Below are positions 9,025 through 18,614 of a stretch of DNA of 64,000 nt, in pieces. Source of the DNA: Streptomyces werraensis (GTDB lineage Bacteria; Actinomycetota; Actinomycetes; Streptomycetales; Streptomycetaceae); contig BNBX01000002.1 in NCBI GenBank assembly GCA_014656175.1, positions 62,001 through 126,000 on the forward strand, given 5' to 3'. Within the stretch, counting starts at the first letter, position 1; every line of letters starts with the position of its first letter. The position numbers and the translations under genes were made by a program. The notes below the pieces were generated by a model. It was given only the letters and a program-made list of their open reading frames with translations, was not told the origin of the DNA and did not search any database.

Positions 9025-9726
9025 ATGCCGTACGAACCACCTACTCACACCGTCGAGCGCTCACTCCGCGCCACGACCGGAGCGAAGATCGTTGCAGGTG
9101 TCGACGAGGTGGGGCGTGGCGCGTGGGCCGGCCCGGTCACCGTCTGCGCGGCGATCACCGGACTGCGCCGGCCCCCCGAGGGACTCACCGACTCCAAGCT
9201 CCTCACCGTCAAACGCCGCACCGAACTCGCCGAGACGCTGCGGGACTGGGTGACGTCGTACGCCCTCGGCCACGCGTCGCCCGAAGAGATCGACGACCTG
9301 GGGATGACCGCCGCGCTCCGGCTGGCGGCCGTCCGCGCCCTGGAGGGCCTGCCCGTCCGGCCCGACGCGGTCATCCTCGACGGCAAGCACGACTACCTCG
9401 GCTCGCCCTGGCGGGTCCGGACGGTCATCAAGGGCGACCAGTCGTGCGTGGCCGTGGCGGCGGCGTCGGTCATCGCCAAGGTCCAGCGCGACAAAATGAT
9501 GGCCGAACTGGGCGCCGACCATGCAGACTTCGGTTTCGCGGACAACGCCGGGTATCCGTCCCCCGTGCACCGGGCCGCGCTGGAGGTCCGGGGGCCCACC
9601 CCGTTCCACCGCCTGTCGTGGGCGTATCTTGATGCGCTGCCCCAGTGGCGGCACCTCAAGAAGGCCCGCGCCTGGGCGGAGGCGCGCGTCCCGGAGATCG
9701 AGGGCCAACTCGGCTTCGATTTCTGA
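9025..9726 (+). CDS. rnhB: Ribonuclease HII
   Basis: A 233-residue cytosolic endonuclease that cuts the RNA strand of RNA:DNA hybrids and initiates removal of misincorporated ribonucleotides. The hallmark [13 protein letters not shown] is at residues 25-37 (catalytic D27 and E28). The third acidic residue lies in VILDGKHDY (D119) and the fourth in KGDQS (D138). SVIAKVQRD completes the family pattern. The start at [14 protein letters not shown] matches homologues; the upstream in-frame GTG at 8950 would nearly abut tetR. Confidence 0.96.
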   Translation: MPYEPPTHTVERSLRATTGAKIVAGVDEVGRGAWAGPVTVCAAITGLRRPPEGLTDSKLLTVKRRTELAETLRDWVTSYALGHASPEEIDDLGMTAALRLAAVRALEGLPVRPDAVILDGKHDYLGSPWRVRTVIKGDQSCVAVAAASVIAKVQRDKMMAELGADHADFGFADNAGYPSPVHRAALEVRGPTPFHRLSWAYLDALPQWRHLKKARAWAEARVPEIEGQLGFDF

Positions 9727-9793
9727 CCGGACGCTCGCACTGATGTGCCACCCGGCGATGCCGGCCGTGCCACCGTTTGATAAAAATCAGCTC

Positions 9794-10417
9794 ATGCCTC
9801 TCATTCCCGAGGAGCCTCAGATTCACGAGAGTGCCCAGGGTCCCCGCGCCACGCCGGCCAGCGGCCGCATCGCGCCGACCCCCCGCCCCGTACCCGGTCC
9901 CCGCCCCGCGGCTCCGTCGCGTCCCGGTCGTCCCGGCCCGCCGCGGCCGGCGCCTCCGGCCCAGCGCACCTCGCGTGACGCGGCCCCCGCGGCCAAGCCC
10001 GGCCCTTCGGTTCCGCACGCCGCCGACGGCCCGCAGATCCAGCTGATCCCGGCTTCCGCCGAGGGGGCGCTCGACGCCGCCGAGGAAGCCGTCGACCTGC
10101 TCCTGGACTCCGGCCGCGCCCCCGGCGACGTGCTGGTGATCACCACCGGTGAACAGCACCCGTGGGCCACCCATGAACTGTCCTTCGGCGAGGCGTCCTA
10201 CTGGGCGCAGCACGACGCCGGCGACGACGTCTTCTACACGGACGCCCAGGTGGCGGACCGTGCCAAGGTGCGTCCCGTCGTGGTGGTCGCCGTCAACGGC
10301 GGCCCCGAGTCCGTGACCGCCACCGCCCTGAAGGCGGCCCACGCCCGGGCCGGCGCGCTGCTGATCGTCTGCGGGGACCCGCAGCGCATCAACTCCGTGC
10401 TGGGCGCCGGGGTCTGA
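9794..10417 (+). CDS. Conserved streptomycete protein with Pro-rich N-terminus, function unknown
   Basis: 207 residues. Residues 10-75 are a Pro/Arg/Ala-rich, probably disordered stretch. Residues 85-207 are a compact alpha/beta domain containing GDVLVITTGEQHPW, DDVFYTDAQVADRAKVRPVVVVAVNGG and a final ALLIVCGDPQRINSVLGAG. The order LVITTG...VVVVAVNG...LLIVCGD resembles the last strands of UvrD/Rep-type helicase C-terminal domains without any ATP-binding motif. This is a fold resemblance, not an assignment. It lies 67 bases after rnhB on the same strand and may be co-transcribed. Confidence 0.6.
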   Translation: MPLIPEEPQIHESAQGPRATPASGRIAPTPRPVPGPRPAAPSRPGRPGPPRPAPPAQRTSRDAAPAAKPGPSVPHAADGPQIQLIPASAEGALDAAEEAVDLLLDSGRAPGDVLVITTGEQHPWATHELSFGEASYWAQHDAGDDVFYTDAQVADRAKVRPVVVVAVNGGPESVTATALKAAHARAGALLIVCGDPQRINSVLGAGV

Positions 10418-10793
10418 GCCGACGCCACGGCGTCGTCAGCCACTCGGGCGGGGACAGCGTGCTTGTGTGGACGCGGACGGTCGCGGTGCCTTCCCGTGCC
10501 GCTGACCGGTCGGTGTGCCCGGGGCGGTCGGTGCGTCCCGGGGACGGGCGAGGCGCTCCGCACCCGGGTGTGGCTCGTGGCTCTCCTCGGGCCCGCTCGC
10601 GGGCTCTCGGCGGCTCCCCGGGGCCACGGGCGCGGCTTACGGAGCCTCCGGTTCCTGAGGGGCGGCCGGCCCGCGACGTCTCGTCGGCCACGGTCGCCGC
10701 TCCGTGGCGTCCCACCGGGGTGAGCCGACACCACGGGCTCGCGTGAGGGACGCGCGCGTCCGTCGGGCGCGCGGGCGGGCGAACGGCCCGACG
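10418..10793. other. Intergenic region, nothing recognisable
   Basis: 376 very GC-rich bases between two convergent genes. Frames here are low-complexity Arg/Pro/Gly with no start context or family resemblance. Only short imperfect hairpins are seen, for example GACGCC/GGCGTC near 10421. Confidence 0.4.
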
Positions 10794-11408
10794 TCAGCGG
10801 GCCGCGGCGCGCCGCAGCACCTCCGAGGCGGCTCCGCCGGTGCGAGGGATCCGCGGCGGCGCCTCGGACATGGCGACCGGCTCCGGCTCCGAACCGGCGC
10901 TGGGATGGCGGCCGCCCCGGCCCTCACCCAGGACCTGCCAGCCGTCACGGGTCAGCGTGATGTACGCACCGCAGCGCAGCCCGTGCAGGGTGCAGGCGTC
11001 CCGCAGCCCCCACATCCAGGCTCCGTCCTCCTCCGTCCAGCGGGCGTCGCCCTCACGGCAGTACAGCAGGACGGCGGTGCGCACGGGGGTGCGGCGCCGC
11101 AGGTCGTGCGGGATGACCCGGCGCAGCTGGGCCAGCAGCGCGTTGCGGTACATCCAGCCGTCGGCGGAGGCGGAGTGCCGTGTGAACGACGCGCTCGCCC
11201 GCAGGCGTTCGTCCGGATCGAGCACGGCGACGACCGCGGTCGCCGGACCGGGACGGTGCCGGGCGTGCAGCCCGCTGACGACCTCGCGCGGGCTGCGCAG
11301 CAGCGGGATTCCCGCGGCCGCCCACTCCGCAGGCTCGAGCACACGGTTGGCGGATGCGGCGGACGTCGACAGCGAAGCCGCCGAGGACGGAGCGAATCCG
11401 AAGGTCAC
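10794..11408 (-). CDS. Conserved actinomycete protein of unknown function
   Basis: A 204-residue protein beginning VTFGFAPSSAASLSTSAASANRVLEP. The central part (DGWMYRNALLAQLRRVIPHDLRRRTPVRTAVLLYCREGDARW, then WMWGLRDACTLHGLRCGAYITLTRDGW) is well structured, and the tail is Pro/Glu-rich. I do not recognise a catalytic motif. GTG 11408 was chosen because AGGGAGGACC immediately precedes it; the longer start at 11432 lacks a ribosome site. It lies upstream of and on the same strand as the low-GC-flanked recQ 3' side, but is separated from it by 213 bases. Confidence 0.6.
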   Translation of the reverse strand: MTFGFAPSSAASLSTSAASANRVLEPAEWAAAGIPLLRSPREVVSGLHARHRPGPATAVVAVLDPDERLRASASFTRHSASADGWMYRNALLAQLRRVIPHDLRRRTPVRTAVLLYCREGDARWTEEDGAWMWGLRDACTLHGLRCGAYITLTRDGWQVLGEGRGGRHPSAGSEPEPVAMSEAPPRIPRTGGAASEVLRRAAAR

Positions 11409-11621
11409 GGTCCTCCCTTCGGCTACGCCCACACTGCGGGCGGGTCGGATTCGGGGGAGCGCGCACGCAACAGAGCCCTACCTGGTCGGCGGGCGAGCCG
11501 TGCGGGTGCGTCCTTCAATTCTTCCTGTCGAACTTGGATGCGGCAACGAGCAATTGAGGCGGGAGACCGTTATCGGCTGATCCGCGGCTAATATCCCCAC
11601 CTGCCGAATACGGGCTTCCGC

Positions 11622-13787
11622 TCAGCCCTGTACGGCCAGTACCAGCGGCAGCACTCCCTGCGCACCCGCACGCCGCAGCAGCCGTGCCGCGACGGCGAGT
11701 GTCCACCCCGTCTCGGTGTAGTCGTCCACCAGAAGCACCGGACCTCCGGCCCGCTCGAGTGCCTCCGCGAGCTCGGGCGGGACGGTCAGCGCACCGGCGA
11801 GCGCCTTGAGCCGCTGGGCGCTGTTGCTGCGGGGGAGTTGATGCTGCTCGCCGGTGCTCTCCACCGTCCCGAGCAGCGGCAGCCGGCCCGTCTCCGCGAT
11901 GTGCGCCCCGAGCGACCGGACGAGCTGCGGCCGCGTGCGCGAGGCGACGGTCACCACCCCGACCGGCCGGGGCCGCGCGTCGTCCACCCCCGGCGCCCAA
12001 CCACCCGGCCCCTTGGCCCAGTCGGCGAGCACGCCGACCGCGGCCCGGGCGACGTCGTCGGGCACGGGCCCGTCCGGCGCCTGCGGTGCGAGCAGCGGAC
12101 GCAGCCGGTTGCCCCAGCCGATGTCCGAGAGCCGGCCGAGGGCCCGGCCCTGAGCGGCCTGCTCACCGGCCGGGATACGGCCCTTCAGGTCCACGCCGAT
12201 CGCGGGGAGGCCGGTGGGCCACATGCGCCGGGGCTCCACCTCGACGCCGGCCCGGCCGAGGTCGGCGCGGGCCGCGTCGAGCGCCGCGGCGGAGGCCTCG
12301 GCCGTGTAGCGGGCGCCCGCGCAGTTGTCGCAGCGGCCGCAGGGCTTGGCGCCCTCGTCGTCCAACTGCCGCTGCAGGAAATCCATCCGGCAGTCCGTCG
12401 TCGCCACGTAGTCACGCATCGCCTGCTGCTCGGCCGCACGCTGACGCGCCACCCACGCGTAGCGCTCGGCGTCGTACGACCAGGGCTGCCCGGTCGCGAT
12501 CCAGCCGCCCTTGACCCGCTTCACGGCCCCGTCCACGTCGAGCACCTTCAACATGGTCTCGAGGCGGGAGCGGCGCAGCTCCACGAGCGGTTCGAGCGCG
12601 GGGAGGGACAGAGGGCGGTCGGCGCGCGCGAGCACGTCGAGTGTGCGGCGCACCGTCTCCTCCGGAGGGAAGGCGAGGGAGGCGAAGTACTCCCAGATCG
12701 CCTCGTCCTCCTTGCCCGGCAGGAGCAGCACCTCCGCGTGCCGGACACCACGGCCCGCGCGGCCGACCTGCTGGTAGTAGGAGATGGGCGAGGACGGCGA
12801 CCCCAGGTGGACCACGAAGCCCAGGTCGGGCTTGTCGAACCCCATGCCGAGGGCGGAGGTGGCGACGAGCGCCTTCACCTTGTTGGCCAGCAGGTCCTCC
12901 TCGGCCTGCTGCCGGTCGGCGTTCTCCGTCCGCCCGGTGTACGAGGCGACCACATGTCCGCGCCGGCGCAGGAACGCGGTGACCTCCTCGGCCACGGCCA
13001 CCGTCAGCGTGTAGATGATCCCCGATCCGGGGAGCTGGTCCAGGTGGTCGGCGAGCCAGGCCATGCGGTGCGCCGCGTCCGGCAGGCGCAGCACGCTCAG
13101 GCTGAGGCTCTCCCGGTCCAGCGGACCCCGCAGGACGAGCGCGTCCGAGGAACCGCCCGTACCGAGCTGCTCGGCGACGTCGGCGGTCACCCGGGCGTTG
13201 GCCGTGGCGGTGGTGGCGAGGACCGGCACTCCCTCCGGCAGGTCGCTCAGCATGGTCCGCAGCCGCCGGTAGTCCGGGCGGAAGTCGTGACCCCAGTCGG
13301 AGATGCAGTGCGCCTCGTCCACCACGAGCAGCCCGGTCGCGGCGGCCAGCCGGGGCAGCACCTCGTCCCGGAAGTCCGGGTTGTTCAGCCGCTCGGGACT
13401 GACCAGCAGCACATCCACGTCCCCCGCGTCGATCTCCGCCCGGATGGCGTCCCACTCCTCGCTGTTGGAGGAGTTGATCGTCCGGGCGTGGACCCCGGCC
13501 CGGGCGGCGGCCTCGACCTGGTTGCGCATGAGCGCGAGGAGCGGGGAGACGATCACGGTCGGTCCGCCGCCCCGGGCCCGCAGCAGCGCGGTCGCCACGA
13601 AGTACACCGCGGACTTGCCCCAGCCCGTGCGCTGGACGACCAGGGCGCGGCGCTTCTCGGCGACCAGCGCCTCGATCGCCCGCCACTGGTCGTCACGCAG
13701 CCGTGCGGTGCCCGTGTCGTCGCCGACGAGACGGGCGAGCACCGCGTCGGCGGCCGTCCGGAGATCCGTGTTGCTCGTGTGCTCCAT
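11622..13787 (-). CDS. recQ: RecQ-family ATP-dependent DNA helicase with C-terminal phosphoribosyltransferase-like domain
   Basis: A 721-residue superfamily-2 helicase. Walker A is TGWGKS (54-59), the DEAH box is at 157-160 followed by [16 protein letters not shown], and the aromatic-rich loop and motif VI ([11 protein letters not shown]) are present. A RecQ zinc-binding segment with cysteines at CRMDF, CGRCDNC lies near residues 464-490. The last ~110 residues are not HRDC: they carry [11 protein letters not shown] and [26 protein letters not shown] (about 684-707), the PRPP-binding loop pattern of phosphoribosyltransferases. ATG 13787 gives [13 protein letters not shown] 13796 is possible. 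The longer frame upstream is antisense to the DUF4192 gene. Confidence 0.9.
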   Translation of the reverse strand: MEHTSNTDLRTAADAVLARLVGDDTGTARLRDDQWRAIEALVAEKRRALVVQRTGWGKSAVYFVATALLRARGGGPTVIVSPLLALMRNQVEAAARAGVHARTINSSNSEEWDAIRAEIDAGDVDVLLVSPERLNNPDFRDEVLPRLAAATGLLVVDEAHCISDWGHDFRPDYRRLRTMLSDLPEGVPVLATTATANARVTADVAEQLGTGGSSDALVLRGPLDRESLSLSVLRLPDAAHRMAWLADHLDQLPGSGIIYTLTVAVAEEVTAFLRRRGHVVASYTGRTENADRQQAEEDLLANKVKALVATSALGMGFDKPDLGFVVHLGSPSSPISYYQQVGRAGRGVRHAEVLLLPGKEDEAIWEYFASLAFPPEETVRRTLDVLARADRPLSLPALEPLVELRRSRLETMLKVLDVDGAVKRVKGGWIATGQPWSYDAERYAWVARQRAAEQQAMRDYVATTDCRMDFLQRQLDDEGAKPCGRCDNCAGARYTAEASAAALDAARADLGRAGVEVEPRRMWPTGLPAIGVDLKGRIPAGEQAAQGRALGRLSDIGWGNRLRPLLAPQAPDGPVPDDVARAAVGVLADWAKGPGGWAPGVDDARPRPVGVVTVASRTRPQLVRSLGAHIAETGRLPLLGTVESTGEQHQLPRSNSAQRLKALAGALTVPPELAEALERAGGPVLLVDDYTETGWTLAVAARLLRRAGAQGVLPLVLAVQG

Positions 13788-13928
13788 GGGTCCCATACAA
13801 CAGGACGGCGCCGACATCGGCTCTGGTCTGTGGACGAAGGCCGGCCGGCGGCGATGGCGGTGACATGGACCTGATCCGACTTGTCCACAGGTAAACCGGA
13901 ATGTCGCAATCCGCGAGAAGGTCGCGGC

Positions 13929-15527
13929 ATGACGAACCACAGCGGGACGACCGGTCCCTCCGAGAACAGTGACATCCCCGTCCAGGGCGGGCGCGACGCG
14001 GCGGAGCCAGGACAGGAAGCGGCCGCGGCCAGGGCCGAAACGACCGTGCCGGTGAGCCGGAAGGACCGCCCTCCGCTCCCGCCGGACCTGACGTGCACCG
14101 CGTACGAGAGCCACGGCGACCCGCAGCAGGTGACCCTGCGCACCCCGGCCGAGCTCGCCGACGCCGTGCCCTACCTCCTCGGGTACCGCCCGGAGGACAG
14201 CGTGGTCCTCGTCTCCCTGCACGACACCGGAGGGCGGGGCAGGTTCGGCGGCCGGGCCCGGCTCGGCATCCCCGCCGACCCCGGCGACTGGCCCTCGGCC
14301 GCCCGCCGGCTCGCCCAGGGCCTGGTGACCGGCTGCGAGCGGCGAGGCTCCCGGCCCGAGCAGATGGTCGTCTTCCTGTGCCAGGAGCCGGGACCGGGCG
14401 AGACCGGCCGGGAGGTCAAGGAGCGGCTGGGACCGCTGGCCCACGCCCTGCGACTGGAGTGCGGAACCCTGGACGTACCCGTCGTCGAAGCTCTCTGCGT
14501 CTCCGACGGCCGCTTCTGGTCGTACTGCTGCGACGACCGGGCCTGCTGCCCGGCAGAGGGGACGCCGATGGGTCTGCCCGGCACGTCCGTGCTGGCCGCC
14601 GCGGCCGCCTACGCCGGGCTGCAGGTCCGCGGCTCCCTGCGGGAACTGCACTCCCGGCTCCAGCCCTGGGAGACCTCCGCCGCCCACGACCAGCGTCGCG
14701 CACTGGACGAGGCGGCGCTGAAGCTGCTGCCCCGGATTGTCGACGCCGAGGACCGGAAAACCGTCGCCGACGAGACGATGGAACTGGCCGAGCGCCTCGT
14801 GCGCCGCCTCGCCGACGCGCCGCCCGTCTCCGGCACCCTCCCGGCGGACCTGCGCGACGACGAACTGGTCGGATTCGACGAGGCGGCTCTGGTGCTCCAC
14901 GGGCTCCAGGACCGCACGACCCGCGACCGCGCCGCCGCGTGGATGGAGGGCGACGAAGCGGCCGCGGCCCTCCGCCTGTGGCGCACTTTGGCGCGCCGCT
15001 GTGTCGGCCCGTACGGGGAGTACGCCGCCGCGCCCCTCACCCTCGCCGGGTGGGTCGCCTGGTCCTCCGGGGACGAACTGGAGGCCCGGGAAGCACTCGC
15101 CATGGCCCTCGGGGCCGACCCGGACTATCTCTTCGCGCGTCTGCTGCACCAGGCGTGCAACGAGGGGCTCGACCCGGAGTCGATCCGCCGCTGCCTGCGG
15201 GGCGAGGGGGAGAGCGAGGAGGGCGGCCCGGCCGAGGCGGGCGGGACGCCCGGCCACGGTGCGGGCGAGGCGCCGGGACGGGGCGCGTGCCCGGCTCCCG
15301 GTCGCGATGCGGAGCCCGCGCCCAGGAGGCGCCGGATGCGGGCGGCCGGCCGCGCGGGGCGTTCCGCTCCCCGGGGAAGTGGCGCGACCGGGCGGGTGCC
15401 GCGCCCCCGCATGTCACCGGGCGGGGCCCGGCCCAAGGGCGCCACGCACCCTGACGCGGCGAGCCGGCGCGGACACCGTCAGGAGGGTGCGCACTCGACG
15501 TCAACTGGCGAGGAAGGGGAGGAGTAG
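13929..15527 (+). CDS. DUF4192-family protein
   Basis: A 532-residue protein common in actinomycetes. The DUF4192 core begins with the diagnostic [30 protein letters not shown] (about residues 75-104), and the final ~100 residues are disordered Gly/Arg/Pro/Glu-rich sequence. Function unknown. ATG 13929 follows GAGAAGG at 13915-13921; the alternative at 13881 has no ribosome site. It is divergent from recQ with 141 bases between, in which both promoters must lie. Confidence 0.85.
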   Translation: MTNHSGTTGPSENSDIPVQGGRDAAEPGQEAAAARAETTVPVSRKDRPPLPPDLTCTAYESHGDPQQVTLRTPAELADAVPYLLGYRPEDSVVLVSLHDTGGRGRFGGRARLGIPADPGDWPSAARRLAQGLVTGCERRGSRPEQMVVFLCQEPGPGETGREVKERLGPLAHALRLECGTLDVPVVEALCVSDGRFWSYCCDDRACCPAEGTPMGLPGTSVLAAAAAYAGLQVRGSLRELHSRLQPWETSAAHDQRRALDEAALKLLPRIVDAEDRKTVADETMELAERLVRRLADAPPVSGTLPADLRDDELVGFDEAALVLHGLQDRTTRDRAAAWMEGDEAAAALRLWRTLARRCVGPYGEYAAAPLTLAGWVAWSSGDELEAREALAMALGADPDYLFARLLHQACNEGLDPESIRRCLRGEGESEEGGPAEAGGTPGHGAGEAPGRGACPAPGRDAEPAPRRRRMRAAGRAGRSAPRGSGATGRVPRPRMSPGGARPKGATHPDAASRRGHRQEGAHSTSTGEEGEE

Positions 15528-15551
15528 AACGAGATGCCTGGACAGGCGCAG

Positions 15552-15573
15552 ACCGGCCGGCGATCCGGCCGGT
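15552..15573 (+). terminator. Probable terminator after the DUF4192 gene
   Basis: Perfect 9-bp stem ACCGGCCGG/CCGGCCGGT with a CGAT loop, 24 bases after the DUF4192 stop and upstream of the Nudix promoter region. Confidence 0.55.
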
Positions 15574-15587
15574 GAAGGGAGTGTTTA

Positions 15588-15602
15588 TCGTCAGGCAGAC
15601 GA
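15588..15602. promoter_or_regulatory. Candidate autoregulatory operator of the NrtR-type gene
   Basis: TCGTC-AGGCA-GACGA dyad immediately followed by TATGAT (15604-15609), 13 bases before the Nudix start. NrtR-type regulators usually bind palindromes in their own or adjacent promoters. The dyad is short, so this is tentative. Confidence 0.4.
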
Positions 15603-15615
15603 CTATGATCGCCGC

Positions 15616-16374
15616 ATGCCCTACGACCCGTCAGCCTTTCCGCCTTTCGCCGTCACCGTGGACCTGGTCGTGCTCACCGTGCGACGTCACGCTCTGTGTG
15701 CACTGGCGGTGCGCAGGGGCGAGCCCCCGTTCCAGGGGCGCTGGGCACTGCCCGGAGGCTTCGTGCGGGCCGACGAGGATCTGGCGCAGGCGGCGGCGCG
15801 GGAGCTGGCCGAGGAGACGGGGCTGCGGGTTCATGATCCGGCCATCCCCGCCCAGGACCACGGCGCCCACCTCGAGCAGCTGGCCACGTACGGCGACCCC
15901 AAGCGTGACCCGCGCATGCGGGTGGTGAGCGTCGCGCACCTGGCGCTCGCCCCGGACCTGCCCGCACCCCGGGCGGGCGGCGACGCCAGCAACGCGCGCT
16001 GGGCGCCGGTGGACGAGCTGCTGGAACAGGGCGGTTACGGCAGGGACGGCGAACCGGTGGCGCCGCTCGCCTTCGACCACGCCCAGATCCTCTCGGACGG
16101 GGTGGAGCGCGCCCGCTCGAAGATCGAGTACTCCTCGCTGGCGACGGCGTTCTGCCCACCGGAGTTCACCGTCGGTGAGCTGCGCCGGGTCTACGAGGCC
16201 GTCTGGGGCGTGGCGCTCGACCCGCGGAACTTCCACCGCAAGGTGACGGGCACCCCGGGCTTCCTGGTGCCCACCGGCGGCACCACCACCCGGCAGGGCG
16301 GCCGTCCCGCCCAGCTCTTCCGGGCCGGCGGCGCCACCCTGCTCAACCCGCCCATGCTGCGCCCTGAGGTCTGA
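15616..16374 (+). CDS. NrtR-type regulator: Nudix domain plus winged helix
   Basis: 252 residues. The N-terminal half has the full Nudix box pattern G-x5-E-x7-RELxEExG (GGFVRADEDLAQAAARELAEETGL, split here as residues ~47-70), preceded by PPFQGRWALPG. The C-terminal half (EYSSLATAFCPPEFTVGELRRVYEAVWG, DPRNFHRKVTGTPGFLVPTG) is the winged-helix segment typical of NrtR regulators, which sense ADP-ribose and control NAD metabolism or related pathways. No NAD biosynthesis gene is adjacent, so the regulon is unknown. The catalytic Nudix glutamates are retained, so hydrolysis is possible. Confidence 0.85.
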   Translation: MPYDPSAFPPFAVTVDLVVLTVRRHALCALAVRRGEPPFQGRWALPGGFVRADEDLAQAAARELAEETGLRVHDPAIPAQDHGAHLEQLATYGDPKRDPRMRVVSVAHLALAPDLPAPRAGGDASNARWAPVDELLEQGGYGRDGEPVAPLAFDHAQILSDGVERARSKIEYSSLATAFCPPEFTVGELRRVYEAVWGVALDPRNFHRKVTGTPGFLVPTGGTTTRQGGRPAQLFRAGGATLLNPPMLRPEV

Positions 16375-16479
16375 CACAGGAAGGGGCCGGCTCCGGGGCG
16401 CGTTCCCGGACCGTCTCCTCCCGTGCAACGGGCCCTGTGGTGCCCGAAAAACCCGATATGGCGCGCTATCTTGCATCGG

Positions 16480-18441
16480 GTGATCCAGGCCATCGGACTG
16501 ACCAGCATCTCCCGCAAAGAGCAGCCGCCCGCCGTCGACGATGTCTCCTTCGAGGCGCACGCGGGCCGCGTCACCGCGTTGCTCGGAGCACCGGGCGCGG
16601 GCAAGACGACGGCGTTGAGACTCATGCTGGAGCTCCAACGCGGGCGGGGGATCACCTACTTCAGAGGCCGCCCCCTGCACCGCATCCCGCACCCCGCGCA
16701 CGAGGTCGGTGTGGTGCTGGGCGACGTGCCGGGGCACCCTGCCCGCTCGGTCCGCGGACATCTCCGCATGCTGTGCGCGGCCTCGGGGGTCCCGGCCCGG
16801 CGCGCGGACGAAGTGCTCGAAGCGGTGGGCCTGGTGAGCCTGCGCGACGAGCGCCTCGGCACCCTGTCGCGAGGTATGGACCGTCGTCTGGGCCTGGCCT
16901 GCGCCCTCCTGCCGGACCCGCACACCCTCGTGCTCGACGACCCCGCGGGAGGGCTCGCGGTGGGGGAGAGGCGCTGGCTGTACGACATGCTGCGGGAACA
17001 CGCGGCGCAGGGCGGGACGGTGCTGTGCAGCACGGCCGATCCCAAGGAGGCGGCGCGGTTCGCCGATCACGTGGTCACGTTGGACGGCGGACGGGTCGTC
17101 GCCGACCAGCGTGCCGCCGACTTCGCCCGCACGCGGCTGCGCCCGCGCGTCGTCGTCCGCAGTCCGCACGCAGCCCGCCTTTCCGTGCTGCTCGCCCGGC
17201 GGGCCCGTTCCACGCAACGGTCCGTAGAGGTCGTACGCGAGGGCGGCAACCGCCTCTGCGTCTACGGCAGTACCTGCGCCGAGGTGGGGGAGACGGCCTT
17301 CCGGAACGGCATCGTCGTGCATCAACTGGCGGACGAGACCGGGGACATGGGGCCGGGGGCCGGCACGGACACGGAAGCCTCGCCGGCACCGGAGTCCCAG
17401 CCCTCCGCTGCGACCGACGCTCGGCCCGGTCCCGACCCGGAGCCCGGAGCCGCAGCAGTCCCCAACCCCAACCCCAACACCGACTCCGACCCCAACCCCG
17501 AGCCGGAAACCGGTACACCCGCACCCGAGCCCGTCCCCGCCGTGTCACCCCAGCCGGAGCCACCCCGGGAGGCGCCCGGCGACGGCACCCCCCGGCCGAC
17601 GCCACCACGGCAAACCGCCCTGCCCCGCCCCACCACCGTCACCCTCCCGCCCCCCGTCCTCGTCCGCCCCGCGCCCACCCCGCTGCGGCCGGTCCGCTAC
17701 GAGATCCGCCGGGCCGCCGGGGTGCCCACGGGGTACATCGTGGGGGCGTGCGTCCTCGCCGTGTCCGCCCTCACCGCCGTGCTGCTGGCCCGCATCGGTC
17801 ACACCCCGCAGCCGCGGCTGCTGGCCGCCTGGCCCGTGGAGGCGCCGCTGCCGCCCGCCGCGCTCGGGGCGGGTCTGCTCGGCGCGCTGGCGTTCGGCGA
17901 CGAGTTCCGCCACCCCCCGCTCGCCGTGGACCGGGGGACCGTCCCCAGGAGGCTCGGCCTGCTGACCGCGAAGCTCTTCGTCGCCTCGCTGAGCGCCCTC
18001 GCCCTGGCCGTGCTGACCGTCGGCTGCACCGCCGAACTGCTCTATCTCGTCTACGGAAGCGAGCTGGTCGCGCTCCCGGCGGACTGGCCCGCACTCACCG
18101 CCGGGTGGCTCGCCCTGGTCACGGGCTGCGCCTGGGCCGGGGTGCTGGCCGCGGGCGTGTTCCGGTCCACCACGGCGGGACTGGCCGCCGTCGTCGCCGT
18201 GCCGCTTCTCGTCGTACCCGCCGTGCACAAGATCACGGAGGGGCCCTCGACACGCGGTCCGGCGCCGTTCGCCGGGCGGTTGCGGGACGGGCTGCCGCTG
18301 CGCTGGCCCTTCGGGGGCGAGCAGCACCTGGAGGCGCTGCTGCGGCTGCTGGCCCAACCCGTGGGCGGGGCCATGGCGTTGTCGGTGTCGGTGCTCCTGT
18401 GCGCGTACGCGTTCACAGGTCTGCGAGGCCGAGTCCGATGA
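16480..18441 (+). CDS. ABC transporter: ATPase domain fused to a C-terminal membrane domain
   Basis: 653 residues starting VIQAIGLTSISRK (GTG). Residues 10-215 form an ABC ATPase with Walker A GAPGAGKTT (36-44), the LSRGMDRRLGLA signature, Walker B LVLDDP and a switch-region HVVTLDGG. Residues ~290-410 are a disordered Pro-rich linker with Asn-Pro/Asp-Pro repeats. Residues ~415-650 contain about six hydrophobic helices and resemble an ABC-2-type permease. Such a one-polypeptide arrangement is uncommon for ABC-2 exporters. The gene lies immediately upstream of whiH in the same orientation, 174 bases away, a position conserved in Streptomyces as far as I recall. The substrate is unknown. Confidence 0.82.
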   Translation: MIQAIGLTSISRKEQPPAVDDVSFEAHAGRVTALLGAPGAGKTTALRLMLELQRGRGITYFRGRPLHRIPHPAHEVGVVLGDVPGHPARSVRGHLRMLCAASGVPARRADEVLEAVGLVSLRDERLGTLSRGMDRRLGLACALLPDPHTLVLDDPAGGLAVGERRWLYDMLREHAAQGGTVLCSTADPKEAARFADHVVTLDGGRVVADQRAADFARTRLRPRVVVRSPHAARLSVLLARRARSTQRSVEVVREGGNRLCVYGSTCAEVGETAFRNGIVVHQLADETGDMGPGAGTDTEASPAPESQPSAATDARPGPDPEPGAAAVPNPNPNTDSDPNPEPETGTPAPEPVPAVSPQPEPPREAPGDGTPRPTPPRQTALPRPTTVTLPPPVLVRPAPTPLRPVRYEIRRAAGVPTGYIVGACVLAVSALTAVLLARIGHTPQPRLLAAWPVEAPLPPAALGAGLLGALAFGDEFRHPPLAVDRGTVPRRLGLLTAKLFVASLSALALAVLTVGCTAELLYLVYGSELVALPADWPALTAGWLALVTGCAWAGVLAAGVFRSTTAGLAAVVAVPLLVVPAVHKITEGPSTRGPAPFAGRLRDGLPLRWPFGGEQHLEALLRLLAQPVGGAMALSVSVLLCAYAFTGLRGRVR

Positions 18442-18514
18442 CGTCCGATGACGATCGAGATTGTGCTTCTCGGGCTCCCTCTGATCGTAACTCCCCGTGA
18501 AAAGCTCATTTCTT

Positions 18515-18522
18515 TCCGATAA
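18515..18522 (+). promoter_or_regulatory. Candidate sigma-WhiG -10 element for whiH
   Basis: TCCGATAA, one base different from the GCCGATAA -10 of WhiG/FliA-class promoters, 92 bases before the whiH GTG. whiH of S. coelicolor is known to be sigma-WhiG dependent. The -35 is weak: only TGAA/GAAA around 18498-18502, closer than the usual 15-16 bases. Confidence 0.5.
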
Positions 18523-18614
18523 GGCGTCAATTGCGACGAGGTGAGCGATCACCCTTTCGTGTGCTTTTCACCAAAGACCTCAAGGGAGTTGGAGCCGACG
18601 CCGACAAAGGATGC

